Assembly: GCA_947491945.1 (NCBI GenBank)
Contig: CANLLN010000001.1
Coordinates: 124,001-188,000 of the forward strand
Reading direction: 5' to 3'
From: an uncultured Carboxylicivirga sp.
Lineage (GTDB): Bacteria > Bacteroidota > Bacteroidia > Bacteroidales > Marinilabiliaceae
DNA length: 64,000 nt
Shown here: in pieces, positions 45,595 to 54,734 of the stretch
Layout of the letters: every line of letters begins with the position of its first letter
Numbering within the stretch: the stretch's first letter is position 1
Position numbers and translations under genes: made by a program
Notes under the pieces: model-generated
What the model saw: only the letters and a program-made list of their open reading frames with translations
What the model was told of the DNA's origin: nothing
Databases searched by the model: none

Positions 45595-46428
45595 ATGGGT
45601 AAGGGTATTTTTCATCGTTCTGAGCTGCTGATGGGGCAGGGAGTGATGCAGGCTTTGGCCACCAAAAGGGCCATCTTATTTGGCATTGGCGGTGTAGGAA
45701 GTTGGTGTGCCGAGAGTCTAATACGCACCGGTCTTCGGCATCTCACCATTGTTGACAGTGACCGGGTAGATGTAAGCAATATCAACCGTCAGCTGATGGC
45801 CACATGTAAAACGGTAGGGCAGGTTAAGACGGAGGCGCTCAAAAACAGACTGCTGGAAATTAATCCGGATGCACAGGTAACACCGATACAGCAGATTTAT
45901 GGTCGCGATACAGCCGATCAATTCAGGCTGGAGGATTATGATATTGTGATTGATGCCATTGATAGTTTGAGTAGCAAGGCACACCTGATCAGACATGCCG
46001 TGGGGCTTAATGTTATTTTTGTATCATCGATGGGCGCTGCCTTAAAGGTGGATCCTACGCGCGTTAGGGTGTCTTCTTTTTGGAAGGTACAAGGCTGTCC
46101 GCTGGCTCGTAAAGTGCGTAAGATGTTACGTAAATGGCAAGTGGATGAGCAGTACTTTCCGTGTGTTTATAGCGATGAGGTACTCGAAAACGAAGGTGCC
46201 TATTTGCTGAAGGTAAGCGATGAGGAGGATGGTGTGGCTGAGGATGAAGCCCTGCCAGGCGATCCTGCGCTGGCAAGACATACCTGGGATGCTAAAAAGG
46301 CTTCCATCAACGGAAGTCTGGCACATGTAACCGGAATATTTGGTTTTACCATGGCGGGTCTGGTTATTCAGCGGATACGCGAAGAGGTAAAATATCGCGA
46401 ATTGGAAGCGAGTTCTATAGAAGCATAA
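45595..46428 (+). CDS. tcdA: tRNA threonylcarbamoyladenosine dehydratase (ThiF/E1-like)
   Basis: 277 aa from the ATG at 45595. The N-terminal FHRSELLMGQGVMQAL, nucleotide loop FGIGGVGSWCAESLIRTG (about 29-46), TIVDSDRVDVSNINRQL and a central DAIDSLSSKAHLI are classic for TcdA (CsdL/YgdL). It converts t6A37 to its cyclic form in tRNAs reading ANN codons, using ATP. The extra stretch near 190-225 (DEEDGVAEDEALPGDPAL) is acidic and may be lineage-specific. Cytoplasmic. Confidence 0.92.
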   Translation: MGKGIFHRSELLMGQGVMQALATKRAILFGIGGVGSWCAESLIRTGLRHLTIVDSDRVDVSNINRQLMATCKTVGQVKTEALKNRLLEINPDAQVTPIQQIYGRDTADQFRLEDYDIVIDAIDSLSSKAHLIRHAVGLNVIFVSSMGAALKVDPTRVRVSSFWKVQGCPLARKVRKMLRKWQVDEQYFPCVYSDEVLENEGAYLLKVSDEEDGVAEDEALPGDPALARHTWDAKKASINGSLAHVTGIFGFTMAGLVIQRIREEVKYRELEASSIEA

Positions 46429-46436
46429 AAATATCT

Positions 46437-46530
46437 AGCAAAGTACGCGAAATTAAAAAAAACGCAAAGAAAGCAAGGTTTTGAATTATAAATCAATCGC
46501 TTGCGCCTTTGCGTTTCTTAGTGTTATTGG
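46437..46530. repeat. Long imperfect inverted repeat of GCAAAG type, copy 2
   Basis: Left arm words GCAAAGTACGCG and AACGCAAAGAAAGCAAGG are mirrored by CGCTTGCGCCTTTGCGTTTC on the right. It is built like the element at 29833-29945 and lies in the same type of place, between two gene 3' ends. Confidence 0.55.
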
Positions 46531-46580
46531 GTGAAATATCCATTTCGGATATCTCTACTTTAGACACTTATAGACAAATA

Positions 46581-49508
46581 CTAGTAACCAAAAATATCTT
46601 CTAAAGCCAGTTCGTGTACTTTACCAAGACTGGCCAGGGCTTTCTTGTCCAGGTCCGACTTGCGACCTAATACCATGTAGGTGTAGTTTTTGCCTTTAAT
46701 GTGTTCATTGAAAAAGGTTTCAAACTCATCCAATGAGATATTTTCGGCCTTCTTATAAATATCTTCACGCACATCGTAATCAATGCCCCGGTCGGCATTG
46801 GACAAGTATTCCCAAAACAGGTCTTTATTGGTAATGCGTTCGGTATTAAGCTGCTTTACAATTCCTTCGCAGGCCTGCTTAAATTGTGTTTCGGCGCGTG
46901 GCATCTCATTCATCAGTTCTTTTAGTGTGGCTGTGGCAATGCCCAGCTTATCGGCCTGTGTGCCCAGGCGACCATAGATAAAGTTATCCTTGTTATGTTT
47001 GCTTGCATTGATATAACCGGCGCCGGCGGAGTAGGCCAATGCCTTCGATTCGCGTATCTCCTGAAACACTACTGATGAGAGTCCCGAACCAAAATAATTA
47101 TTAAACACCTCTGCATAAGGTAATATTTCGGTATCAAAAGGTCTATCTTTCACCAGCAGCAGAATATTGGCCTGGTTGATGTCGTAATCCACCACATACA
47201 CATTGGATTGCTCATCGTTTCGCATTTCGTACTCAACAGCCTGTGGCAGTGGAGCCAGCTCATCGGGTGTGGTATGGTGCTTTGTCAGCAGGCCAGTAAC
47301 TGTTGCGGGCGACGATGGACCGTAGTAATAAACCTTGTGCTCATAGTAGGTCATCTCGTTGAGCTGACGGGTGAGCTCTTCGGGTTTGATAGATTTGAGC
47401 TCCTCGGCACTAAGCAGGTGTTTGCGGGGCGATTTTTCTCCATATAGGCCAAAATCAACCATGGCATTGAAGATGCGTCCCTGACTCTTTTTAGCATCAG
47501 CTCTTTTCTTTAAGATACTGCTTACAAACTCGTCGTAGGTTGCCTGGTCGGCCTTGGCATTATGAATGATGTGTTCGAGTATCTCGATGCCTTTCTCCAG
47601 TTTTTCGTCAAGACCTGCCACGGTAACATAGCAGCGCTCGCTTCCTGCATCTACATAAAGGCTAAGGCCATGGCGAAACAGCTCTTTGCGTAGCTCTTCG
47701 GGCGAATATTGATTGGTGCCTAATAGCGGCAGGTAATCAACGGCCAGCGGAAACTGTAGGTTGTGATTCTTACCCAGGTCGATTACATAGTTGAGGCGGA
47801 ATAGACCGTTGTTTACGTTTTTCGAGTGGAAGAAGTCAAGACCTGGCTTCAGGGTTTCCTTATGCAGCTTGCTGTCAAAATCAACAAAGACAGGCTCGAT
47901 GTCACTCACTTCCGTGGCGAGGAAATCTTCGGCAAAATCAGATTGCAGTTCGCGATTGACCGGCACCGCTGTGATGGCCGGTTTTTCAACCTTCACCAGG
48001 GCACTGTTATCACCGGTGCGCTTGTACGCCAATACATAATTGTCGGCATATTTTTCCTTGGCAAAGGCCATTACCTGCTCTTTGGTTATCTGCTTCATCT
48101 TATCCAGACTGGCCAATACATCAGCATGCGATCGGCCACCGGTAAATTCATTCATCAGCGAGTAGGCCGAGTAGAAAGGATATTCAAGGGCATTCATAAA
48201 GTCCAAGCGTTCCTTATTGACAATGGCCTCGATGAGCCACTCCTCAAAATCACCTTCTTTTACTTTATCCAATTGCTCCAGCAATAAATCTTTTACCTCG
48301 TCAAGTGTTTGTCCCTCGCGTGGCTTGCCCCGGAAAATGTGCATGCCGTAGTCGCGCATAAACCACGATCCAGTGTAGGCGCTCAGTACCTTCTGCTTTT
48401 GCACCAGGTTAAGATCAATTAATCCGGCCTGTCCGTTGTAAAGAATAGAGCTGATCAGGTCAACCATCAGCTCATCATCGCTGCCGATGCCATCAAAGCG
48501 AAAAGCCATTTGTAAACTCACGGCATCCGGCCCCACCACCTCTTTAATAACAGGCTCCGTTATGGGTTCCTCAGCGGTAAACTGAGGTTCGCTCAGCTCT
48601 TTCTTCTCCAGTTGTCCAAAGTGTTTATCAATCAGCTGTATGGTGGGCTCAAACTCCAGATCGCCGGCCAGCGCAATGGCCATGTTATTGGGCACATAAA
48701 ACTGATCTTTGAACTTATAAATCTCCTCCATGGAGGGATTCTTAATATGCTCGGGCAAACCAATTATATCGCGGCCATAAGGATGGTTCTTATACAAGCC
48801 CTGCATCATGGCCTCTGAGGCGCGCTGTCCGTCCATGTCCTGATACATGTTAAACTCCTCGTAAACCGTTTCAAGCTCGGTATGAAACAGGCGAAGCACC
48901 AGCCCGGTGAAGCGTTCGTGCTCCAGGCGTGCCCATCGTTCCAGTTCATTTTTGGGAATCTCACACATATAAACGGTTGATTCGTAGGAGGTACCGGCAT
49001 TAACGCGTGAGGCACCCATGGCGGTATTGAGCTTATCAAACTCATTGGTAGCCACAAAGGTAGCGGCTATCTGCGACAGGCTGTCTATTTGGGCGTACAG
49101 TCTCTTTTTCTCATCGAGGTCATCAGTAGCACGATGCTGCTCAAACAAATCAGAAATCTGTTCAAGATAAGCGCTTTCCTGCTCCCAGTTAACGGTACCC
49201 ACCTTGCTGGTGCCTTTAAACATCATGTGCTCCATATAATGAGCCAGCCCGGTGGCATCGGGGTTTTCGAAGGTCGATCCGGCTTTTACGCCGATGAGGG
49301 CTGCCACCCGTGGCTCGTTCAGGTTGCGCGTCAGGTAAATCTTCAGTCCATTATCTAAAGTGTAGATGCGTGCGTTGTAAGGATCGTTGGTGACGGTTTC
49401 GTAGTGGTAACCATTTTTGTCAGTTTTTTGTTGGGTTTGATAGCTTTGCTGCTGGCACGAAAATAGCACCAGCAAACCTACCAGGGTTAGGAATGATAAT
49501 CGTTTCAT
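46581..49508 (-). CDS. M16 family zinc peptidase lipoprotein (pitrilysin/PqqL-like)
   Basis: 975 aa. MKRLSFLTLVGLLVLFSC is a lipoprotein signal. The inverted zinc motif HYMEH is at residues 90-94 (LAHYMEHMMFKGTS), with the distal Glu in the segment ETVYEEFNMYQ (about 210). The chain contains the usual two pairs of M16 domains; the second half (from about 510) lacks an HxxEH motif, as expected. It probably degrades medium-sized peptides in the periplasm. A 306-bp gap upstream separates it from the GH29/discoidin gene. Confidence 0.92.
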   Translation of the reverse strand: MKRLSFLTLVGLLVLFSCQQQSYQTQQKTDKNGYHYETVTNDPYNARIYTLDNGLKIYLTRNLNEPRVAALIGVKAGSTFENPDATGLAHYMEHMMFKGTSKVGTVNWEQESAYLEQISDLFEQHRATDDLDEKKRLYAQIDSLSQIAATFVATNEFDKLNTAMGASRVNAGTSYESTVYMCEIPKNELERWARLEHERFTGLVLRLFHTELETVYEEFNMYQDMDGQRASEAMMQGLYKNHPYGRDIIGLPEHIKNPSMEEIYKFKDQFYVPNNMAIALAGDLEFEPTIQLIDKHFGQLEKKELSEPQFTAEEPITEPVIKEVVGPDAVSLQMAFRFDGIGSDDELMVDLISSILYNGQAGLIDLNLVQKQKVLSAYTGSWFMRDYGMHIFRGKPREGQTLDEVKDLLLEQLDKVKEGDFEEWLIEAIVNKERLDFMNALEYPFYSAYSLMNEFTGGRSHADVLASLDKMKQITKEQVMAFAKEKYADNYVLAYKRTGDNSALVKVEKPAITAVPVNRELQSDFAEDFLATEVSDIEPVFVDFDSKLHKETLKPGLDFFHSKNVNNGLFRLNYVIDLGKNHNLQFPLAVDYLPLLGTNQYSPEELRKELFRHGLSLYVDAGSERCYVTVAGLDEKLEKGIEILEHIIHNAKADQATYDEFVSSILKKRADAKKSQGRIFNAMVDFGLYGEKSPRKHLLSAEELKSIKPEELTRQLNEMTYYEHKVYYYGPSSPATVTGLLTKHHTTPDELAPLPQAVEYEMRNDEQSNVYVVDYDINQANILLLVKDRPFDTEILPYAEVFNNYFGSGLSSVVFQEIRESKALAYSAGAGYINASKHNKDNFIYGRLGTQADKLGIATATLKELMNEMPRAETQFKQACEGIVKQLNTERITNKDLFWEYLSNADRGIDYDVREDIYKKAENISLDEFETFFNEHIKGKNYTYMVLGRKSDLDKKALASLGKVHELALEDIFGY

Positions 49509-49750
49509 AAGTTTCGTTTTAGATATTTAAACAGTTGAAGATAATGAATAATAGTTAAACTCAAAGGGATTGATTTGCTTTTATTTATATGATGCTTTTA
49601 AAAAATCTTCATCTGTTATTCAGCATAATAGAAAGGGTGCGGCTTTCAGGATATTCTTTAGGTAATATGTATACTGAATTGAGGCAGCATTATTATGGTT
49701 AAACTATTATCAGTGTTTTATGGATTGAGAGGTGGGTGAAAACAATTAAA
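49509..49750. other. AT-rich intergenic region upstream of the M16 gene
   Basis: About 240 bp that should hold the M16 promoter on the minus strand. No ORF, RNA or repeat is recognised. Confidence 0.5.
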
Positions 49751-49786
49751 AAACTCCCGCCCTGCAAAGCAGAACGGGAGTTGTGA
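49747..49786 (-). terminator. Terminator after the GH29/discoidin gene
   Basis: AACTCCCG (49752-49759) pairs with CGGGAGTT (49775-49782), with an inner CTGC/GCAG helix. The plus-strand A-run at 49747-49753 becomes a U-run in minus-strand RNA. Confidence 0.8.
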
Positions 49787-49814
49787 TTCCAGAAAAGGAG
49801 AAAAAGTACTTTGC

Positions 49815-52049
49815 TTAATTCTCAAAAAAGTCGAGTTCGGCTATGGCTACCGATGGGCTGCCTCCGGCACCTCTTTCGGATATAATTTTTATATACCTTG
49901 TTTTTATCGGTTTTGCGAATGTTTTAGTTCTTTTTACCGGATCATTAATCAGGTTACCAAATTCAAAGTCGCTGATTTTTTTCCATTTCTTACCGTTTTT
50001 ACTCCAGTAAATGCTTCCTGTTTCCATCATCCCCTCCTTGTGTTGGTTTTGAGGCGTGTAGGCAAATCCGGTAATGCTACGAACAGCCCCCAGGTCGATG
50101 GCGATGGTATGCGGATGTGTTGCTTCATCGTCAGATTGCCAGTAGCTTCCGTCGTTGTTGTCAAATGCACTGCTGGCTTCAAACCCTTCTTTACTGCTGC
50201 TTACCTCCATTAGTTTCCAGTTGTTTTTAAGTATGCCCAGGTGCAGTGAGGTAACGCTGCCGGATTCCTTTTGACTAAAAGCACGTGCTTTAATCTCTTT
50301 GGATAGCGGCATGTTAAAAGGGCCAGTATAAAGTGTCGATGTGCTTGTAGGGGTGCTTCCGTCCAGGGTATATCGTATTTCCATATTGGCATTCAGGTTG
50401 CCTGTGGCATCAATGCCATGCTTCTTCCACCCGAAATCGTTGGCTTTTGGCGACAGCCTTACTTCGCCTTCATTGTTACGATTAATAACAATTTGCGGCG
50501 GACGACTTTGGTAGTAGTGTGCAGATACCTTATTGAGTGTGGCATCCAATCGTGACTTGAGAATGCGAATACGAAATTGCTTGCTTGTTACATTGGGGAA
50601 GCGCAGTATCTTTTTATAGCCTACAGTGGTTCCCGAGGCTATCTCCTTCCACGATCCATCTATCATCGCATCCAATGCATGTTCTTCTATGCGCTGGCTG
50701 TGCGTTGATATCGCTTCCTGCAAAACAAAGCGGTTGATGATTTCCTGCTTGGGCAGGGTGATGATTATTTCATTGTTATATTCGGCCGTGTTGATATGAC
50801 TTAGCTCGTCATCATCCAGAATTTCTTTCGGAGCCTTCGCGGCGGCTAACTTATCGTTGCCGTATGTTTCGCGTATTCTTTTTCCTGTTTCTTCCAGTAC
50901 CGCCACATCTTTATCTGAGAAACGCCCTTCTCGGTTGGGGGGTATGTTCAGCAAAAAGGTAGAGTTACCACCCACGGCACGCTCGTAAATGTCGAATACA
51001 TCATCAGGGTTACGAACCTTCTGGGTTGTCTCATCGCGGTAGAACCAGCCCTCGCGAATAGAGGTGTTGGTTTCGGCTGGCAGATAGTGCAGATAGTTGG
51101 CATTCATTAGTTTTTCGCGGCTGCCTATGTCGCCATGCAGATCGGGAAAGCGACTCATCTGGTCTGGATCTTCTTCAAAAGGAACGATATCCCACTCGGT
51201 TTCTCGCGTAGCGCCACTCTCGTTTCCACACCAGCGAACATCTTCGCGGCCAAAGATAACCGTTTCGGGTGCCAGAGTACGGATGAGTTTTTTCCAGGCG
51301 GGGTAATGATACTTCTGTCCTCCCTTGCGCTTGGGGTGAGCTCCGTCGAACCATACTTCGTGCACGGGGCCATACTCGGTGAGCAACTCAAATAGTTGAT
51401 TCAAAAAGTACTCGTTGTAATCATCTACCTCAAACTCAAAAGTGGTTTTGTTGGCAAAGGGACGTCCCTCCACAGGGCGGGGTATTGTGCGTGTGGTGTA
51501 TTTGCTCAGGTTGCCGTATAAACCCTCGGGGTTTTCGATCTGGTACAGGTCGGCCGGCGACAGGTAAACACCCAGCTTAAGGCCGTATTTTTGACAGGAG
51601 GCCGATAGCTCTTTGAGCACATCCCCCTTGCCATTTTTAAAGGGTGTTGACATGATGCCGTGCTGCGTATAGCGAGACTGCCACAACACAAAGCCATCGT
51701 GGTGCTTGGCCGTAAACACTACCAGTTTCATGCCCGCGGCTTTCATTGCCTTGCACCATTGGTCGGTGTCGAGGTTATGGAGGTCGAATATTTTGGGGTC
51801 TTCTTTACCGTTGCCCCATTCCATGCGGGTGAAGGTGTTGGGGCCAAAGTGCACAAATCCGGTGAACTCGTGTTTTTTGTATTCGTATTGGTTGGGGCTG
51901 GGGACCACATGAGCTGCTTTGCGAATTATTTCTTCGGGGGTGTCGCCTTCATCTATCTTAATCGTATTAGAAGGGGTAATTGGTTTTTGTGCCCAGGCCA
52001 TCGTATGCAGTATAAACAGCATGAGCGTGAGAATAAAAAGGTTCTTCAT
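49815..52049 (-). CDS. GH29 alpha-L-fucosidase with FN3-like and discoidin (F5/8 type C) modules
   Basis: 744 aa with a signal peptide (MKNLFILTLMLFILHTMAWAQ). Catalytic domain about 40-390: FTGFVHFGPNTFTRMEWGNG, LVVFTAKHHDGFVLWQS and HEVWFDGAHPK (Asp at about 235, the nucleophile position). An F5/8-like segment at about 415-510 is followed by a chitobiase-C/FN3-like module (RYTLDGSTPTSTSTLYTGPF, about 555-600). A C-terminal discoidin-like domain spans about 620-742 (WQSDDEATHPHTIAIDLGAV). It is of the longer, multimodular GH29 subtype (family B-like) and probably acts on branched fucosylated glycans. No operon partner. Confidence 0.9.
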   Translation of the reverse strand: MKNLFILTLMLFILHTMAWAQKPITPSNTIKIDEGDTPEEIIRKAAHVVPSPNQYEYKKHEFTGFVHFGPNTFTRMEWGNGKEDPKIFDLHNLDTDQWCKAMKAAGMKLVVFTAKHHDGFVLWQSRYTQHGIMSTPFKNGKGDVLKELSASCQKYGLKLGVYLSPADLYQIENPEGLYGNLSKYTTRTIPRPVEGRPFANKTTFEFEVDDYNEYFLNQLFELLTEYGPVHEVWFDGAHPKRKGGQKYHYPAWKKLIRTLAPETVIFGREDVRWCGNESGATRETEWDIVPFEEDPDQMSRFPDLHGDIGSREKLMNANYLHYLPAETNTSIREGWFYRDETTQKVRNPDDVFDIYERAVGGNSTFLLNIPPNREGRFSDKDVAVLEETGKRIRETYGNDKLAAAKAPKEILDDDELSHINTAEYNNEIIITLPKQEIINRFVLQEAISTHSQRIEEHALDAMIDGSWKEIASGTTVGYKKILRFPNVTSKQFRIRILKSRLDATLNKVSAHYYQSRPPQIVINRNNEGEVRLSPKANDFGWKKHGIDATGNLNANMEIRYTLDGSTPTSTSTLYTGPFNMPLSKEIKARAFSQKESGSVTSLHLGILKNNWKLMEVSSSKEGFEASSAFDNNDGSYWQSDDEATHPHTIAIDLGAVRSITGFAYTPQNQHKEGMMETGSIYWSKNGKKWKKISDFEFGNLINDPVKRTKTFAKPIKTRYIKIISERGAGGSPSVAIAELDFFEN

Positions 52050-52149
52050 TGGATATTCAATAAGTGATTTGTGTATTATTTTGCTGCCTCCAAAGTAAAC
52101 TAATAATGGGATAAGATCAAACTAATAATTCGGCCTTTCAAGGTGTTGT

Positions 52150-52275
52150 GGATAGGGTGTAGCATGGTTTTCCTATCCCGGATTGGCAGGATGTTCAAAT
52201 TGTAATAAAGTCATGGCTAAAGCCATTTGCCGCGTGAGGGGTTGTCCCCCATCTTGAAAGATGGGGTTAGGAGAT
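52150..52275. repeat. Palindrome-rich intergenic repeat
   Basis: ATGGC-TAAA-GCCAT (about 52213-52226) and CCCCATCT-TGAA-AGATGGGG (52247-52266) are perfect hairpins in the gap between the patatin and GH29 genes. They resemble the palindrome clusters at 43719-44160 in size and loop type but not in exact sequence. The second could end minus-strand transcripts only weakly, as no T-run follows. Confidence 0.5.
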
Positions 52276-52291
52276 GGGGTGGCTGTTCGGA

Positions 52292-53071
52292 TCAGTCTTT
52301 GACGAGGGGCAGCAGCTCATTGTCAATCTTCTTTTTTGCTGTTTTGTAGCCCAGCTCAATAATTTCATCAAGCTTATTAAAATCCCACATCGAATAATCC
52401 GATATTTTTTCAGGTTCAATATACAGGTCACAATGCAAGCGGCTGGGCCGTTGGTTCTGCAGAATGGTGAGGTTGAAAACGCGCTCTGCTACCTCTTTGG
52501 CACTTTTAAAAGACTCTGTTTTACGGTCGGTCACTACGCTGGAGCCAATGACTGTATCACAGTCAAACATAAGGGGTTCAACGGGCAGGTTCATAAATAA
52601 GCCACCGTCCACATAGGTGTGCCCATCAATAATTGCCGGCTTGAAAGCTACGGGCACACTGCTGCTGGCAATTACCCATTCAAACAGCTGATTACCATCG
52701 CTCACCATTTTCACTTTGCCCGTATTCATATTACTGGCCACCACGCAAAATGGTTTTTTCAAGCGACTAAAATCATCGTGCCCTACCTGTTTCTCAAGGG
52801 CTTCTTTAACACCGTTTAAATTCACCAGTCCACCGCTGAGCAGATCCAGGTTAAACCAGTTCCAAACTTTCTCTTCCTTCAGCAGCTTGTGGATTTGCTT
52901 TGCATCATAGCCGGCGCAGTACAATACACCAATGATGGCGCCCATGCTGGTGCCTGCCACCTTGTGGACAGGAATATTGTATTCCTCAAGTGCCCGTATC
53001 ACGCCGATGTGTGCAAATCCTTTGGCACCGCCGCCGCCCAGGGCCAGTCCTGTTTTTCCAAGTTGATCCAT
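52292..53071 (-). CDS. Patatin-like phospholipase (RssA/NTE type)
   Basis: 259 aa. The oxyanion-hole loop LALGGGGAKGFAHIGVIRAL (about 9-28), the nucleophile elbow GTSMG with Ser42, and the DGG motif with Asp155 (TYVDGGLFMNLPVEPL) form a complete Ser-Asp dyad. No signal peptide is evident, so it is probably cytoplasmic or peripheral and hydrolyses acyl lipids. Its start is 2 bp from the stop of the upstream hypothetical gene, so the two are cotranscribed. Confidence 0.9.
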   Translation of the reverse strand: MDQLGKTGLALGGGGAKGFAHIGVIRALEEYNIPVHKVAGTSMGAIIGVLYCAGYDAKQIHKLLKEEKVWNWFNLDLLSGGLVNLNGVKEALEKQVGHDDFSRLKKPFCVVASNMNTGKVKMVSDGNQLFEWVIASSSVPVAFKPAIIDGHTYVDGGLFMNLPVEPLMFDCDTVIGSSVVTDRKTESFKSAKEVAERVFNLTILQNQRPSRLHCDLYIEPEKISDYSMWDFNKLDEIIELGYKTAKKKIDNELLPLVKD

Positions 53072-53073
53072 GG

Positions 53074-53745
53074 TTATAATACTTCCAATAGCATTTGTTG
53101 GATGGCGCGTGTATCCTCAATTTGGTATTCTTCCTCCAGCTTTTTCCAGTCGATTGTCATTCGCATGGCCTTACTTTCCATTAGGTGGACGATGTCATCT
53201 TTGCTCAGAAGAAGTTGTGTTTTGTAGTACGAAACATTCCATTTATCAATAAACTTCTCTTCGGTATTGGTGAAGGTGCCGCTTACACTTCGGCCATCGG
53301 CTAACGACAGTGTGATGGGGCGATCCATGGCCGTATAACCAAAGTAGCGGTTGGCGTCACCAATGGGCATCATAAACTCAAAGTTAATGGATATTTCACC
53401 TTTGTTGTTAGTGACGGCAGCCATGCACCGTACCCGTCCTTTTTCCTCACCGAAGAAACGAGCCAGGCGTTTACTTACTGCGTTGCAGAGTTCCATTTTT
53501 TCTGAGGAGGCTTCTTTATCGGAACTGATGCTTAGACTGGCCCTTGGTTTGCTTTCAGTAGCAGGTTTTGTTTCCGTAGTTGGTGCACTCACAGCAGGTG
53601 TTCCGGTATCTTTCTCGTATTTCCAGGTGCCATTTTCATAAAGAATAACAGTTTTGCCATATTGGGTGATGGCCTTAACGGTTTGTGCTGATGTAAGCAG
53701 CGGGGCTGATATCAGTGCTGCAAAAGAGAGAATGTATTTGATCAT
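53074..53745 (-). CDS. Exported hypothetical protein
   Basis: 223 aa with a signal peptide (MIKYILSFAALISAPLLTSAQ). A short opening domain KAITQYGKTVILYENGTWKY resembles the N-terminal motif of proteins grouped as DUF3157, but I am not certain of the match. A Thr/Pro/Ser/Lys-rich linker (about 45-80) precedes a mixed alpha/beta domain of about 130 residues. No catalytic signature. Translationally coupled to the patatin gene, which suggests a shared envelope role. Confidence 0.6.
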   Translation of the reverse strand: MIKYILSFAALISAPLLTSAQTVKAITQYGKTVILYENGTWKYEKDTGTPAVSAPTTETKPATESKPRASLSISSDKEASSEKMELCNAVSKRLARFFGEEKGRVRCMAAVTNNKGEISINFEFMMPIGDANRYFGYTAMDRPITLSLADGRSVSGTFTNTEEKFIDKWNVSYYKTQLLLSKDDIVHLMESKAMRMTIDWKKLEEEYQIEDTRAIQQMLLEVL

Positions 53746-53785
53746 AAGGTCCTTTTTTTGTAAAGATAGGAAAAAGTTGAAGCAA

Positions 53786-53812
53786 CAAAAAGGGCCCCCT
53801 TTCGAGGTCCCC
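53786..53812 (-). terminator. Weak candidate terminator after the mrp gene
   Basis: GGG...CCT and AGG..CCC arms around a TTCG loop, with a 3x1 internal loop and a U-run in minus-strand RNA. Position between mrp and the next gene fits; the stem is imperfect. Confidence 0.35.
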
Positions 53813-53844
53813 GTATTGACTAACAGTAAAGGAAATAAATTTTC

Positions 53845-53964
53845 TTAGGCTGGTGACAAGCTTGTAATTATTTGTGTTGCCAGCTTTTCAAAGGCTTTGT
53901 GAAGTGTTTTGTCCGAAGAGTGATAAATGCTTTTACCACTATCGCTTGTGGCTTCAATATCCAT
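53845..53964 (-). pseudogene. Frameshifted C-terminal tail of Mrp (39 codons)
   Basis: This frame begins with an ATG that overlaps the mrp stop codon (TAATG) and runs 39 codons to a TAA. Its start MDIEATSDSGK continues the Mrp family consensus where the main frame stops: IPL, then V, then roughly DI..ASDSGK. One base is missing between the TTG (Leu) codon and the next codon. The rest (HKAFEKLATQIITSL) matches the typical C-terminal helix. It is either the result of a deletion or sequencing error, or a separately translated tail made by stop-start reinitiation. Confidence 0.72.
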
Positions 53965-54668
53965 TACAACGGTATTTGCCCTAAAAGAGGAATATTAAAT
54001 TCACGGGCCAACTCTTCGCCACCACCTTTACCAAATATGTTATATTGTTCATCGGGATGAGCCTTAGGCGTAAACCAGCTCATGTTTTCCACAATGCCCA
54101 GCAGTGGCATTTTAATGGAAGAATGTCTGAACATACTTAGTGCCTTCCTGCCATCGGCCACCGCCAGTTGCTGGGGGGTAATTACTACCAATGCTTGCGC
54201 CTTTTTTAGGTCTTGCGCCAGCGTAATGCAGATATCGCCGGTGCCGGGTGGCATGTCAATCACCAAAGCATCAAGTGGCCCCCAAAGGGTGTCGTTAATA
54301 ATTTGTTTTAGTGTTTTTGATGCCATGGGTCCCCGCCATATTACCGCATCTTCCTTGTTAGTAAGGAGTCCAATGGACATGATTTTGACCCCGTACTTTT
54401 CGATGGGTACGATGTAGTTCTTATTGTTTTGTTGGCTCAGGCGGGGTCGCTGACCTTCCAGGCCAAACTGAATAGGAGTGGAGGGGCCGTATAAATCGGC
54501 ATCCAAAAGACCGGTTGATAAGCCTTCGCGTGCCAGGCTGACGGCCAGGTTAGCAGCTACTGTCGATTTGCCTACGCCTCCCTTGCCCGAGGCCACCATG
54601 ATGATGTGTTTTACATCGGGCAAAAGCTCTTTCTCCTGCTGCGGAATTACCATTTTATATTCTGACAT
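53964..54668 (-). CDS. Mrp/NBP35 family P-loop ATPase, frame-interrupted near the C-terminus
   Basis: 234 aa. Deviant Walker A motif ASGKGGVGKSTVAANLA at about 27-43, then LLDADLYGPSTPIQFGLEG, VIDMPPGTGDICITLAQD and VENMSWFTP. Unlike the housekeeping Mrp it has no N-terminal DUF59/MIP18 domain, and it lacks the CPxC motif in the ENMS region. The frame ends at LLGQIPL, about 40 residues short, and the missing part is encoded in the adjacent frame at 53845-53964. Mrp proteins carry or transfer Fe-S clusters. Last gene of the orange-protein-like cluster, 66 bp after the second MinD-like gene. Confidence 0.85.
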   Translation of the reverse strand: MSEYKMVIPQQEKELLPDVKHIIMVASGKGGVGKSTVAANLAVSLAREGLSTGLLDADLYGPSTPIQFGLEGQRPRLSQQNNKNYIVPIEKYGVKIMSIGLLTNKEDAVIWRGPMASKTLKQIINDTLWGPLDALVIDMPPGTGDICITLAQDLKKAQALVVITPQQLAVADGRKALSMFRHSSIKMPLLGIVENMSWFTPKAHPDEQYNIFGKGGGEELAREFNIPLLGQIPL

Positions 54669-54734
54669 AGTGTTATTGTTTAGGCTATTTATATACTTAA
54701 TACAATTTGCGATGGTAAAGCGAGTAAAATTGTT

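Noticed and set aside
53964-54668. Absence of the CPxC motif in Mrp as a sign of decay
   Set aside because: As far as I recall, Bacteroidota Mrp proteins often lack it in the ENMS region; only the frameshift is treated as unusual.
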